The notes below the pieces were generated by a model that was given only the letters and a program-made list of their open reading frames with translations, searched no databases and had not been told where the DNA came from. Positions 44,150-56,030 of a stretch of DNA of 64,000 bases are shown piece after piece. Every line of letters starts with the position of its first letter. Position 1 is the stretch's first letter. The translations under genes were made by a program, and so were the position numbers. The stretch lies in NCBI GenBank assembly GCA_036898135.1, contig CM072527.1, forward strand, positions 28,219,555-28,283,554. Reading direction: 5' to 3'. Origin of the DNA: Oncomelania hupensis. Its lineage: Eukaryota; Mollusca; Gastropoda; Littorinimorpha; Pomatiopsidae.

Positions 44150-44326
44150 TCAATGTTCATTTTTTTATTTAGATTGGCTGCATCCAATGCCATTATTGTA
44201 GGGAGGGAGGAAACATCACTACCCAGAGAAAACTCTTGTGTCCTGAAAAGTCTTGTACCCAAGTCATGTAGGTTCTAACCCGCCACCTTCATCATAGAAA
44301 AGCAATACTATCAACTGTGCGACCAG
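44150..44326 (-). repeat. SINE with conserved central motif, copy 2
   Basis: The minus strand has a degenerate tRNA-like head (TGGTCGCACAGTTGATAG, GGGTTAGAACC) followed by GAGTTTTCTCTGGGTAGTGA and TTTCCTCCCTCC. This is the same central motif (GTTTTCTCCGGGTACTCCGG) as in the repeats at 8530 and 50920. Confidence 0.6.
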
Positions 44327-45045
44327 GCCAAGTTCCAAGTTTTCAATTTTGTAAGATTGTTGGGATTTCACTTGTATTACAATGCAGCACTGATAGATCT
44401 GTCCATCTCATTGGCATCTGGGTGTCCCGGTGGCTGGTAACTGATTGTCACCAGAACCTTCACCAATATATAATACGGTACCTAGATAGTCAATGGAAAT
44501 AAGAAGATTAATAGATATACTGACATGTAGATGCAACAATTTGTCAACTTGGAGAGACTTCTAAATCTATAATTTAATTAAATGTTTTCATTCAAACAAC
44601 ATTCAACAGGCAAGAGTTCTTTTTTTCTTCTTCTTTTAAAAAAACGTTTATTACTTTCCCATCACCTCATCATGAAAATATTTATTATTTGACAATCCTG
44701 TGGGAAGACCGACGGACTGTATGATAGTAATTATTGAATAACAAATGTAAGATGTAAAGCGAGGCGAAAACACTCATTGTGTGGTACCACATTCTACAAA
44801 TAACCATTTTATTTATTTATTTTAAACAATTATTTATTTATTTTTACATAGATAAGAATGTGCGTACCATAGATCTATATAAACACAAGTCACAAGTGTA
44901 TGATTCCACTAGCATCGACCTCACTTATCTATAATTTTGTGACATTTCATGATGTAATTATATATTGTCTGTGCACATGTTTTTGATACTGGATAACTGG
45001 GATTGGTGGATGGGAAGAGAGGGGACAGGAGAGAAAGGAAAATGT
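44327..45045. other. Intron spacer
   Basis: No supported feature occurs here. Confidence 0.45.
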
Positions 45046-45056
45046 ATGGGCTAGAG

Positions 45057-45898
45057 CAGGGGTCTCAAACTCCCCGCCTGCAACATTTTATTTTGAGGCC
45101 CGCTACCTGACAAGTGACAGCAAAGTTTAGTGTTAATGCGGCCCGCTCCCCATTTTTATAATGACATTAATGTGGTCCTTCATGATGGTTCTGGTTGAAT
45201 ATCATCGACTAGTTTAATTCTGATTTTTATTATGTTTGTATGGGTTTGGACATTGATTATAATATAAATAATGGTGAAAAAACGTTTTAAAATCGGATAA
45301 AAAGTTATTTTATAGCATTTTAATTTTTATGGAGACAAACATGGCAGCATGGCCAAAGTGTGGTTTTGAGAAAACACGCTTTGAATGTTGTATTTTAAAA
45401 GTCAGTGGGTATTGCACAACCATAATTGGGTAAAACGTAGCAATTTGACAAAGTATCAAAGAATCCCTTGTAAAAGTGCCACTAGTGTGTACGAGTGAGG
45501 GAAAGTCCGAGCCTGTCAGCTTGGTCACTTTCAAAATAGGCTTGTCAATAAGGCCTTTTATAGAATTTTAAAAAAGGGTATCAAAACTCATTTTTCTTAC
45601 AATGGCATCTTTCTTCACATCAGTAATTTGTTGGATAAATAGTGCCTTCAAGCCTTCTGTTTGAACATGTTAGTTTTAAAATTGCTAGTGGGAATCTCTA
45701 TATTTTTATTTTTATTTATCATCTTTTTTCGTCTTTGTTTACCAGATGCTCATTATTTTCATAGCACTTATTAGCTGAATATTTTTACTTTAGATCACCG
45801 GGAATGTTATTTTCTTAGTAAAGTTATAATGCCGTTTAAAACCATTGTGGAATACTTGATGCTGCCCAGCCTCACCCAGACTCTACCTCTTGTGGCCC
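45057..45898. mobile_element. Unclassified insertion with 11-bp direct flanks
   Basis: ATGGGCTAGAG occurs at 45046-45056 and 45899-45909. The left end reads CAGGGGTCTCAAACTCC and GGCCCGC motifs follow, which resemble hAT-type termini I have seen in many animals. The right end is not a matching inverted copy, and an 11-bp duplication is long for hAT, so the class is uncertain. Confidence 0.5.
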
Positions 45899-46060
45899 AT
45901 GGGCTAGAGTAAGTCATTGTACATTGTTTAAAATGATAATAGTTCTTTGGGATGGCCTGTGCAAAATTGATGGGAGGCGCAGACAGTGAAAACCTTTGAA
46001 ACCACATTGGGCAGGCTCTGGCACAAAGTTTGATTGTAATGCTCTGGCCACCCTTTTTTT

Positions 46061-46738
46061 CTATCCTATCCTATTGCTATTCCCTTACTCCAAGTCATTG
46101 GAGCACCACAGATGATTGTTTAACCAGCGTACTTCATCTTTCTCTGTCCTCAGCAACCATGGCTTCGCTTAGTTTTAAGTCAGTCCATTCTCGAATGTTG
46201 TCCTCCCACCTCTTTTTCTGTCTCCCTCTTATTGTGCCTCCTTGCACTGTGCCTTGCAGGGTGGTCTTTGCTGGTGCTCTGAGTGATGACGTGGTCATAT
46301 TATCAGAGTTTCAGTTTCTTCACCACTGAATGTAATCCTGTTGACGTGTTGTCCAATGGCTTGTGTGATGGTCTATCTGGGTATAGGAAATGCCCAGAAG
46401 TCTTCTTAAGCACCTCATCTCCATGCTTTGTATTCTTCGTTGTAGGTCTGCTGTGAGGGTCCATGTTTCGCAAGCACAGCGGCCTTACCTTGGAGTGTAG
46501 ACTGATGGTCCTGTCTTTCCAAATGGGCTTCTGCCTTGTCAGGGCAGCAGTTGTTTGTGCGATCCTGGAGAGGACTTCCTGTCGGGACCCATTGTCTGAT
46601 ACAATGGCTCGTGAAGCTATGAACCGTGTTAATGCCATTGGCCTTGTTGATCATCATTTTGGTCTTCTCTGCGCTTATTTCCATTCCAAAGGTTCTAGAG
46701 ATGGTGTCAAGCCTCTGTACCAGCTGTTTAAGTTCTGG
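46061..46738 (-). mobile_element. RTE 3' fragment with deletions
   Basis: It begins with the (CTATC)n tail at 46061-46076 and reads the C-terminal tail, the SIFLYACEAWT region (partly deleted) and EISAEKTKMM-type sequence up to ~46738. Several internal deletions and frameshifts make it inactive. Confidence 0.85.
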
Positions 46739-46794
46739 GATACCGTAAACAGCCTTTTTTTATTTTGGCTTAGTGTCATGCTCTGTCCGCATTT

Positions 46795-46945
46795 TATGTT
46801 AGCATAACTTGTTAATGTTGTGTTCTGTCAGCATGATTTGTAAGGTTAGCAGAACTTGTTAATCAGTTTAAGTTAAAACCATGTTCTGTAAGCATGTAAG
46901 GTTAGCAGAACTTGTTAATGCCACGTTCTGTCAGTGTGTGAACAA
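46795..46945. repeat. Short degenerate tandem repeat
   Basis: Three to four copies of a ~42-58 bp unit with GTTCTGTCAGCATG and AGCAGAACTTGTTAAT occur. Confidence 0.65.
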
Positions 46946-47269
46946 TTTTTTTTCACCATCAGCATAACTTGAAAGATTTGAAATAAGAATTGTGATCAGG
47001 TTGGCTTGTGTTCAGGTGTCGTGACCAATCTAGCATGTTGGGAGGACGACATGAACACTGCCCCAGGCTTAGGTCGCATTACACTGAGTTCAAGATCGAA
47101 GACATTTCATTACCCAATGTTATAATGTAGCTATCTATACTGTGGAATAGTGATCTATAAATGGTAAAATGTTCTTCACATACACTTACAATATAGAATA
47201 GTGATGTAAAGTGTGTAGATGTAAAATTGTGCTTCTTATACACTTATATAGTATAGAGTAGTGATCTGA

Positions 47270-47455
47270 TTACCCAGGTTCGAATCCCGTGATGGGGAAG
47301 ATAGAAGTGGCAGTTTTCCACTGTCCATGTTAGCAGTATGATTGCTCTAGTGGTTCAATGTTGATTTAGGTCCCCACCCCTTGATCCCTGAAATGGGTAT
47401 CCCAATCTCTGAATCTGCCAAATCTCCAATGGTGGGTGTAGACGTTAAACTTTAA
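47270..47455 (+). repeat. 5'-truncated tRNA-type SINE
   Basis: A B box (GGTTCGAATCCC) is at 47279-47290, without a matching A box. The body follows and ends GTAGACGTTAAACTTTAAT, a 3' end of the kind seen in molluscan SINEs. It is embedded in the surrounding minisatellite. Confidence 0.6.
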
Positions 47456-47942
47456 TGTTCATTCAGAGTAGCGATCTAAACCTGTAGTACTTAGTAAAAT
47501 TGTGCTTCACGCACACTTATAGTATAGAATAGTGAGTTTGGCCTGTAGTAGTAAAATTGTGCTTCACGCACACTTATACTATAAAGTAGCGATCTAAACC
47601 TGTAGTAGTAAAATTGTGCTTCACATACACTTATAGTATAGAATAGTGATCTAAGCCTGTAGTAGTAAAATTGTGCTTCATGTACGGTACACTTATACTT
47701 CAGGGCGCGAAATTAACTTTTTTCTTTCAGGGTAAACAGGACCCTTAACTTTTAAAAAGTGAGGGTCCTGTCTGAAATGTGAGGGTCCTAATACATAATA
47801 AACAATCGCACAGTATTGAAAAAAATTAAAACACATTTTAATAAAACAGAACTTTAATTCCCTCTTTTTATTCATTAACAACGGATATGTTTAAATAAGT
47901 ACTGGTACTCTATTGGAGTCCCAAATTTTTAATTCGAAAAAT

Positions 47943-48057
<115 letters not shown>

Positions 48058-48390
48058 TCTTTTTACTCTTTTTGTATAAAAATGTTTTGATTAATTACTT
48101 TCTCAATTAAAGTGTATTAATAATGTTAATACGTTAAGCTGCTTCATCTGAAACAAAATAAGCTTTAAAATAATGTTAGTTTTATCCCAACTTTTTTTAA
48201 TTAGAAAAATCATATGAGCACAGAAAATGACTATAACAGAAAATACTTTAAATATTCTAAAACCTTTTACCTGAGGCCTTTTTAATGAAAAAAATCAAAG
48301 GTAAGCAGAAAAAACTGTTCTAGTACATACATGACGTCTATGTTTATTGGTAAAAAACAGACAGTCAGCCCACAATAATGAAAAACATGA

Positions 48391-48600
48391 CTAATTTAAA
48401 AAAAAAATTCTACAGTAATTTAAAATAAGTTTCAATGTTATTGTAACACAAAATAGCTCATTTGACCATTCTTCTTGGTAGCTTCTGCTACGTTTTGCTT
48501 GCTCGTACTGCTTTTGTTTTTTCTTCCTTTCATCGTCGTTTTCTGTCGAGGCAGGTCTTTTTCCAAAAATGGAAAAGTATTTGCTCTTCTCACTAGCCAT
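48391..48600 (-). pseudogene. Transposase N-terminal remnant
   Basis: From ATG 48600 it reads MASEKSKYFSIFGKRPAS, then a lysine-rich stretch and YEQAKRSRSYQEEWSNELF. The pattern KRxRxFxxxWxxEF is typical of the N-termini of ZNF862/KIAA1586-like hAT transposases. It continues only ~15 residues beyond before the stop, and no zinc finger or catalytic region is present. Confidence 0.5.
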
Positions 48601-50010
48601 TTTCGGGATTCATAGTGAAAGCAGATGCTCGACAGTGAAAATACGAACAGCCCATTGATTGGCCAAAAAGCGTGACTCCGAGCCAATAAAAAAAAGACGT
48701 ACTTAATATTATTCAAGGGTAATAACTCGAGTGACAAATACCTCGCATCCATAGCAACATATAGCGCGATGGGTACTCGACATCGATTTTCGAAGATTTA
48801 TTATTGCCTTCTACTTTTCACTCAAAAATAATTTTTGCATCGAAGATTTTTTTCATTAAAAATGAATTGATTACTCAACTTTGTAACGTAGTTGACATTT
48901 TTTTGGCGGGTAAATCGGGCACGCTAGAAATGAAAAGAGCGGGTCCGAATCAACATTTGAGGGTAATTCGCCCCGGACCCGCCTTAATTTCGCGCCCTGT
49001 ACTTATAGTATAGAATAGTGATCTAGGCCTGTACTTAGTAAAATTGTGCTTCACATACATTTATAGAATTGTGATCTAGCCTGTGATATTAGTTGGGAAA
49101 TCATGCTTCACGTACACTTATAGTACAGAATAATGATCTAGGCCTGTAGTACTAGTAGGAAAATTGTGTTTCACATACACTTATAGAATTGTGATCTAAG
49201 CCTGGGGTACTAGTAGGAATATCACGCTTCACATAGGTCTGTAGTATGAAAATTGTGCTTCACATACACTTATTGTGACTTATACTTATAGAATAGTGAT
49301 CTAGGCCTGTAGTACTAGTAGGGAAATCGTGCTTCACATACACTTATAGAATAGTGATCTAGGCCTGTTGTACTAATAAATAGGAAAATCACACTTCAGC
49401 ATAAATAATGATCTAGGCCTGTGGTAGGAAAATCGCGCTTCACGTACACTTATAGAATTTTGATATAGGCCTGTAGAAGGAAAATCGTGCTTCACATACA
49501 CTTATAGAATTGTGATCTAGGCCTATAGTACTGGTAGGACGTCGCGCTTCACAACACTTATAGTATAGAATAATGATCTAGGCCTGTACTAGGAAAATAA
49601 TGCTTCACAATCACATACACTTACAGAATAGTCGTCTAGGCCTGTGGAGCTAGTAGGAAAATCGCGCTTCACATAGGCCTGTAGTTTGAAAATCGTACTT
49701 CACATACACTTATAGAATAGTCATCTAGGCACTAGTAGGAAAATCGTGCTTCACTTGCACTTGTCATATAGAATAGTCATATAAGACTGTAGTACTAGTA
49801 GGAAAATCGTGCTTCACTTGCACTTGTCATATAGAATAGTCATATAGGACTGTAGTACTAGTAGGAAAATTGCACTTCACGTACACTTGTCATATAGAAT
49901 AGTCATATAGGTCTGTAGTGGGAAAATCGTACTTCATGTACACTTATTCTTTATAGTATAGTATAGCTACTTAATACTTGTACTGTGGTTGAACAGTGAT
50001 CTGACAGTAG

Positions 50011-50919
50011 TAGTAAAATCCTTTACATATTCTCAGAGGTGCCAACCAGTACGGATTGACCGTATTTAATTCCGGTGAAGTTAATTAAATACGGTAGCTT
50101 TTATAAAAAATATGGAGAAGAAGTTGCCGATCGTTTATTTTGCCAGCGGTGCTTCTGTACCGGTTTCTGGTCTCAGAATAGTACTCCTGCACTCACTGAA
50201 CGTCACTGTGTGCCTGCGGTATTTTCCGACACGCTTTTTGTTTCATGACTGTACCCTAATCAATCACGTGATGAAAGCCGAATCAAGAACAAGCGTGGTT
50301 TTTACCCCACTGCTAGACCCGAATCAAGCACTTGATCCATTTGTCCAATGAATACACTCGTCCTACTCTACCCTAACCTAACCCTAGTCTAAAAATAGAT
50401 CGGTACGAGTTCCCTCCGTAATAGTCTAAACCGCCTTTCGGAGTGTTTCAAAATCGCGAAAATGGCAGGACGTTGTAGACCCAGAAAAAGAAAAGCTGCT
50501 AGAAGTGGGAAGTTATATTATCGTGATGCACTGTTTGGACCCATAGTATTTACACCAATAGTTTATAACACGGAAGCTTATGTAGTGTGTTATAGGGAAT
50601 TGCGGAGGGGGGGTATATAATATATTGCCACAGGGTGGGTTGCCTTAAGTTAAAGGACTACTTCCACACCTGACTTTTATTTTTGCAGTCGGTAAAGATG
50701 CTGGAGAAAATAAGATATATATGTTAAATTTGACAGTTCAAATCCATTTTTACTCACAGAAAAGTACTATGAACTAAGCAGTAAATATTAATATCTGAGC
50801 CACTGGGTTTCAAGCCTCGACGATTCCTTTAATTAAGGTAAAACATTTGAACGTCATGAACATCAGTTTTGGGGGGCATTTTTTTAAGCAGTTCGCACTT
50901 CGTATCACAGGCTCCTAAC
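50011..50919. other. Intron spacer
   Basis: 50034 starts CAGAGGTGCCAACCAGTA, which looks like another transposon terminus, but no partner end was found. Otherwise nothing is recognised. Confidence 0.4.
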
Positions 50920-51200
50920 TTCCTTATTGTTGAATCTTTGCAGGCCAGAAAGCAATGGCGCCTCACAGGTGTGGGATCGAGCCAGCATCTGGGCGTTATG
51001 TTTCTCCGAATATTATTTACTTTCGACTCGGGCAACGTCTCGGGGGTTTTCTACGGGTACTCCGGTTTGCTCCCCAGCAAAATTTGAAAAGACACAACTA
51101 ATGTTAGGTAGGTTGGGTTTGGGTGCGCCACAGGCTGCGACTACACCTTCCCCTGGGGGGAGGCGGCCCAGAGTTTCCCAATTAAAAAGGGACAATAAAG
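50920..51200 (+). repeat. SINE-like repeat with conserved central motif, copy 3
   Basis: This is an inverted match to 8530-8830. The central motif GGGTTTTCTACGGGTACTCC is near 51042-51061, preceded by a possible degenerate B box (GTGGGATCGAGCC) and followed by the GGAGGCGGCCCAGAGTTTCC block. Confidence 0.65.
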
Positions 51201-51977
51201 CATTTAAAGCATTTTAAAAACCTGTACTATAAAGCTGTGTAATAGGAATAGAGCTTTGTAAAGGGGCTCATTTTTGATTTCATCCCAATTGCTGCTGACG
51301 ATTCAGAGTGCAGACCTGGAAAATCTATTTAAGTACTTTTCTGCGCATAAAAATTAATTTGTACGCCACCAGCTGCCTCAAAGCTATTGTTTTTAAAAGC
51401 CGACTACTGCAAAAAATATTAACTTCACTCTGACTCTGTTTTTGAGTCTTCCCTAAGAGTCCACTATTTGACAATATTTCTCAGTTTATGACACATTTTC
51501 ATCAATCAGACTGAAGTACATTAGTTATAAAGTTCACAGGGGCACTTCGGTAGCCTTCCCCTTTCTCTCCTGTTTTAAATAAACCCAGGTGTGTATTTTA
51601 AAAAAAAAAATTCTGTTGAAGAAACTAAGATGATTTGAACCGCCAATCTGTTGCATACGTTGTTATTTTGAGCCCCTCTACATGCTATTAAAATATCGTT
51701 TGGTGTGGAAGTACACCTTTAATGCTTAAATGGGGGTGTCGTTTGGGGAGTGTGAGTGTTGAAAATGGTATTTTGGTTGGCAAGTGTGTGTTTGTGTGTG
51801 TGTGATTGGAGTGTAGTTTGTGTGAGTGCCAGAGGGCTAGGCATTAGAGTGTTGTTGAGTGTCACGATGTGTATCACTTGTTGCATAATAATCATACACT
51901 TCCTGCTACTGATAGTGATCATTTCTGTTTAATATCATTATAATGCTGATTAATTCTCAAATTGCTGAACTGTCAAT
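51201..51977. other. Intron spacer
   Basis: No supported gene. GT-rich stretches lie at 51740-51830. Confidence 0.45.
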
Positions 51978-52820
51978 ATCCTATCCTCGTTCAACCAGTG
52001 TACTCCATCTTTCTCTGTCCTCAGCTGTCCTCATGGCTTCATTCGGTGTCAAGCAAGTCCATTCTCGAATGTTGTTTTTACACCTCTTTTTATGTCTTTG
52101 CAAGGCCTGATCAATGCTCTGGGGGTGTGGCCATACCACCAGTGTTTCTCTTTGTTCCTTCACCAGTGCTGTGAGCAAGTCATCGTGTTGTCCAATGGCT
52201 TGTGTGATGGTCTGTCAGACTTCGTCATTGGTGATGTGCGGGTATAGGAAACACCCACAAGTCTTTCGTAGCACTTCATCTTCATGCTTTGTATTCTTCG
52301 TTGTAGGTCTGCTGTGAGGGTCCATGTTTCGCAAGAGTATAGGAAGATGGAGATGACAATGGAGCGCAGCAATCAAGTGTAGACTGATGATCCTGTCTTT
52401 CCAATTGGGCTTCAGTCTTGTCAAGGGTAGCAGTTGTTTGTGCTATACTGGTGAGGCTTCCTGTTGGGACCCACAGTGGATACAATTGCTTCTAAATATT
52501 TGAAGCTATGCACCATGTTGGGGGATTGGCCTTGGATTTTGATGTCCGTGTTGATGCTATTGGTGTTGTGGGTCATTATTTTGGTCTTCTCTGCACTAAG
52601 AGAAAAGGCTCTGGAGATGATGTATGGTGCTGTTGTTTAGGACTGCACTGGTAGCCTTGTTATACAGGCTTTTGATGACTTTAATAATGTTGGTGCTGAT
52701 GTTGTACACTCTCATTGTTGCCCACGGAGCGGCATGCCAGACTCGGTCAAATCCTCATAGCTTCGCTCAGTGTCAAGCCAGTCTCCAGTAGACTCATTAC
52801 CATCCGTCTCACTGTGATGG
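51978..52820 (-). mobile_element. RTE fragments, scrambled
   Basis: 51978-52608 is the 3' tail and C-terminal region on the minus strand (with ATCCTATCC at 51978). 52625-52750 is a mid-RT block (KATSAV to VWHA) joined after a deletion. 52752-52820 contains an endonuclease piece in the opposite orientation (CCAGTAGACTCATTACCATC). It is inactive and rearranged. Confidence 0.8.
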
Positions 52821-53852
52821 TGGGTCTGTTGTTGCTGGGCTCTGCACAATGGAATGCTATTACCCACTCTTCTTTCGTCGATGGGGATCGCTAGTAAATC
52901 TCCCTGTGACTCAACTTAATACAAGTTTAGCTTGGTCTGTGTTTAGGCTGGGTTTACAGAGATAGATAGAAAATGGTAAAAAGATCACTGTCAGTGTCAC
53001 ACTAGCTCTCACACGGCTATGAAACATAGGTAGTCCAGCCACTTGTTAACAGTAAATTTCACACATTTATTTCCTCTACTCTATACAAGATCTGCTAATC
53101 ACGATACTAACTTAAAAGTTCAAATATGAGTTTGAATGGTTCGCTCCTAGATAATTCTATGCAGCTACTGTTTCTTCATCGGGCTACTCCTGCGTTCTGC
53201 CCAACGGGTCAGTCTTCTGGAAAGGTGGACTAGTGATGTCCTTTGCTAAGGGGTTGGGTGCACTGGTGCAAATGTCACTTAGCTCTAGATTCGATGAGCT
53301 GTGTTGTGGTTGATTCTTTGATGAGCTGTGTTGTTGTGGATTCTTCTCCTTGTTGACAGACTGGTGGGCACTCGTCGCGCAGTGATTGAGGCTCCAATAC
53401 AGGCCGAATGTCAGTGAAGACTTTTACTTGTCTTGCTTCTGACCGGGCCCACGATGCCTGCTCGTCTCTTTGACAATGTCAGGCTGTGGCTAACTAGGTT
53501 GAAAAGAATTTCACAAGATCCTGCTTTTAGTCTTCAGTTAGAGAGATCCCTTAGAGCCTAGCTCCTTTACTAGAGACAAATTGAACAGAGAATGACTCTC
53601 TACCCCTGTGTTCAGCAGGAAGCCCAGGAAAATCTAAAATTACAAGTGGCGCCTTCTGGCGTGGATAGCGGTATTACTGCTATTCGTAAACTGGATGAGA
53701 TCATTACCTTCTGAGCCAGCGTCAGCATACAAAAGTAAAGTGTAGCCCACAGTAGACTTCTGTCATCTGCTGCAGAGTAACATTACTTTACTAAGGTTAC
53801 AGCTGACTAGGTAAGGCGATAAGCTATAGTGCCGTGTAAATCTGGCCTCTTA
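52821..53852. other. Intron spacer
   Basis: No gene or recognisable repeat was found in this kilobase. Confidence 0.45.
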
Positions 53853-54275
53853 TCACACTCACAGAGCAGCCCATTTCAACATCACCATATCCAGGCCTAC
53901 AAATACGATCACTTTATCATCTCAATCACAGAGAAATCCACACCCCAACATCAGATTATGATGACAGCAAAGTCGAAGACTTCTGTGAACATCTGCAGAC
54001 TGACAAAGTTCCAAGGAAGGACATAGTCATAGTGCAAGGCGATTGGAATGCCAAGGTTGGCCAAGATGCGTATCATAACTAGGGAGACACATGTTGATCC
54101 CATTGCAACAACGAGACACATGACAGAGGTCAGAGACTCCTGGAGTTTGCCAGATACAACAATCTGATCCAGGCAGACATGCTTGGTCCCCACAAAAAAT
54201 CCAAACGGTGGACCTGGCACAGTCCCAGCGGGGAGCATCACAAACAGATTGACTACATTTTGGTCAAAAAACCAT
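53853..54275 (+). mobile_element. RTE endonuclease fragment
   Basis: The plus strand reads parts of the endonuclease with frameshifts: FNITI.QAY, PTSDYDDSKVEDF, VIVQGDWNAKVGQDA, then RRWTWH- and GEHHNQIDYI-like sequence (KRWTWHSPSGEHHKQIDYIL), stopping at ~54275. Both ends are truncated. Confidence 0.85.
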
Positions 54276-54990
54276 ACAGAGTTGTTACCTCCCTTTCATG
54301 CTCTTCAGTGTCTTCACACACCAAAGTTTGCTACAATAAGTTACATAATAGTTTTTCTGTTAAATGTGTTTTTTTGCATTTGTTTCATTGTATCATGTAT
54401 GTGTGCAATTATTATGTATTTTTGTAGAACTATATACATTATTTATGGGTGTATGTGTGTCATTATAGTATGTGAGCTAATATACCTTATGTGAATCTTC
54501 TATATATAAATCGAGCAGCCTTTTCAGATCACGAGGGGCCGTTTTAGCCAACCAGCGGCTTTGTTGTGAAGTTAATTTTGAGCTTCAGTTGGCTCCAAGT
54601 TTTACAGATTACAGCTGAACTGTCCATATAATTGCTTCCACGCGAGTTTTGCCATTCGGCGCTCGATCACCCGCTGCCGACTCAACAAAACTTAACATTC
54701 TTTTCGATCGCAAAACGGCTTTAGTTTGCATTTTACTGCCTCCAAAAACACTGTAAAAACACATGTGTGAGACGGTATTTTTAGAACCAATCATTTTTGT
54801 CCTTAGCCCTGCCATCATTTCCGCATACCATTTCTACCAAGGATTTCGTATTTTATTCCAAATCGCTTTTAATCGATCGGCGTTCGCTATATTGTTGTTT
54901 AATCCAGTTTCAAGTTTATAACACTAATAAAATCGAGGGGTTCAACATGTTTATTGATATGGGACCTAAAATCAGTTTAGAGAATTATAG
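54276..54990. other. Intron spacer
   Basis: No supported feature occurs here. Confidence 0.45.
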
Positions 54991-54991
54991 C

Positions 54992-55076
54992 ATCCCGTGG
55001 TTCAATGGATAAGGCGTTTGACTGTCAATAAGAAGACCAGAGTTCGAATCTCGCTAGGTCCTTTTTTTTTTTTTTT
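54992..55076 (+). pseudogene. tRNA-like sequence with A and B boxes and T-run
   Basis: CGTGGTTCAATGGATAAGGC (A-box region) and GAGTTCGAATCTC (B box) are spaced as in a tRNA and followed by TAGGTCC and ~16 T, a strong pol III stop. The arrangement resembles tRNA-Arg, but the acceptor stem does not pair and the T stem pairs only in part. A loop reading GTC would sit at the anticodon. It is most likely a tRNA pseudogene or a SINE head. Confidence 0.5.
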
Positions 55077-55742
55077 AAATAAAATTTAATAATACAGAGC
55101 GAGAGAGATATAAGAGAGATATAGATAATAAAGAAAAAGAGCGGAACAGAGGCAACTGAAAAACAAAACGAGGTGCAAGTAAAATGCTAAAAAAAAAAAA
55201 AAAAAAAAAAAAATTAATTTATATAAATAAAAATAAAATCATAGCACGGGTATTAATAACTGCTTCATATTCTTTTTTTTTTCATTTATCCATGATGCGT
55301 GTACTTCTTAGAACACTTAACATCTTATGCTTTTTAAAAAAAAATTAGGTATAGGTAGGTCTGTTTAAAAAAAAAAACATTTAGAAAATAACATTATAGT
55401 TTTATTGTAAATTTCATAGCATAATTAATTGTCATTCGATTCATCAGAAAAAAATATTAAATTAAGAGCAAACTTTACATTAAAAATAAATATTTAGAAT
55501 CTAAATTAAAACTGAATTGTTCCCAAATAAATATCTGTAGGGACTAAAGGTCCATATTTACATTTACATGGCTTGGTGCTTTTTTTTTTTATGATTGCCT
55601 CAATTTGGTATTTCATTGGTATGTATTATAAGGAAAAAAGTTCTGTGCATGCAGTGATAGCATTACCTTATTGTTTTAATCACATGCATGTGCAATAAAT
55701 CAGTAATGCTGTTCTCCTCAAATAAATGATTATTGTGTTTTA
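55077..55742. other. Very AT-rich intron sequence
   Basis: A poly-A run of ~24 lies at 55189-55213. No gene is seen. Confidence 0.5.
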
Positions 55743-56030
55743 TTACAATTATAAGTTTATTTTTAATCTATGTCTCTTTTTAGTGATTCACCACTGACAG
55801 TGTACTTCAGCCTTCCACTTCCAGAATCATAAACACAACAAAGATTATTATATCAAAGATACTTTTATACAATGTGAATTAATTTTCGAGCTAATGTTAA
55901 TTAAAAGTATCTTTGATATACTGTATATCTTAGTTGTGTTTATGATTCTGGAAGTGGAAGGCTGAAGTGCACTGTCAGTGGTGAATCACTAAAAAGAGAC
56001 ATAGATTAAAGATAAACATATAATTGTATT
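55743..56030. repeat. Long near-perfect palindrome
   Basis: Arms of ~125-130 bp (55743-55867 and ~55900-56030) are inverted copies over almost their whole length, around a ~32-bp AT-rich centre. Arm landmarks are TGATTCACCACTGACAGTG on the left and CACTGTCAGTGGTGAATCA on the right, with only scattered single-base differences and a small indel near the inner ends. No target duplication or coding sequence was recognised. Confidence 0.9.

Noticed and set aside
50034..50610. Transposon with terminus CAGAGGTGCCAACC
   Set aside because: No inverted partner end or target duplication could be found.
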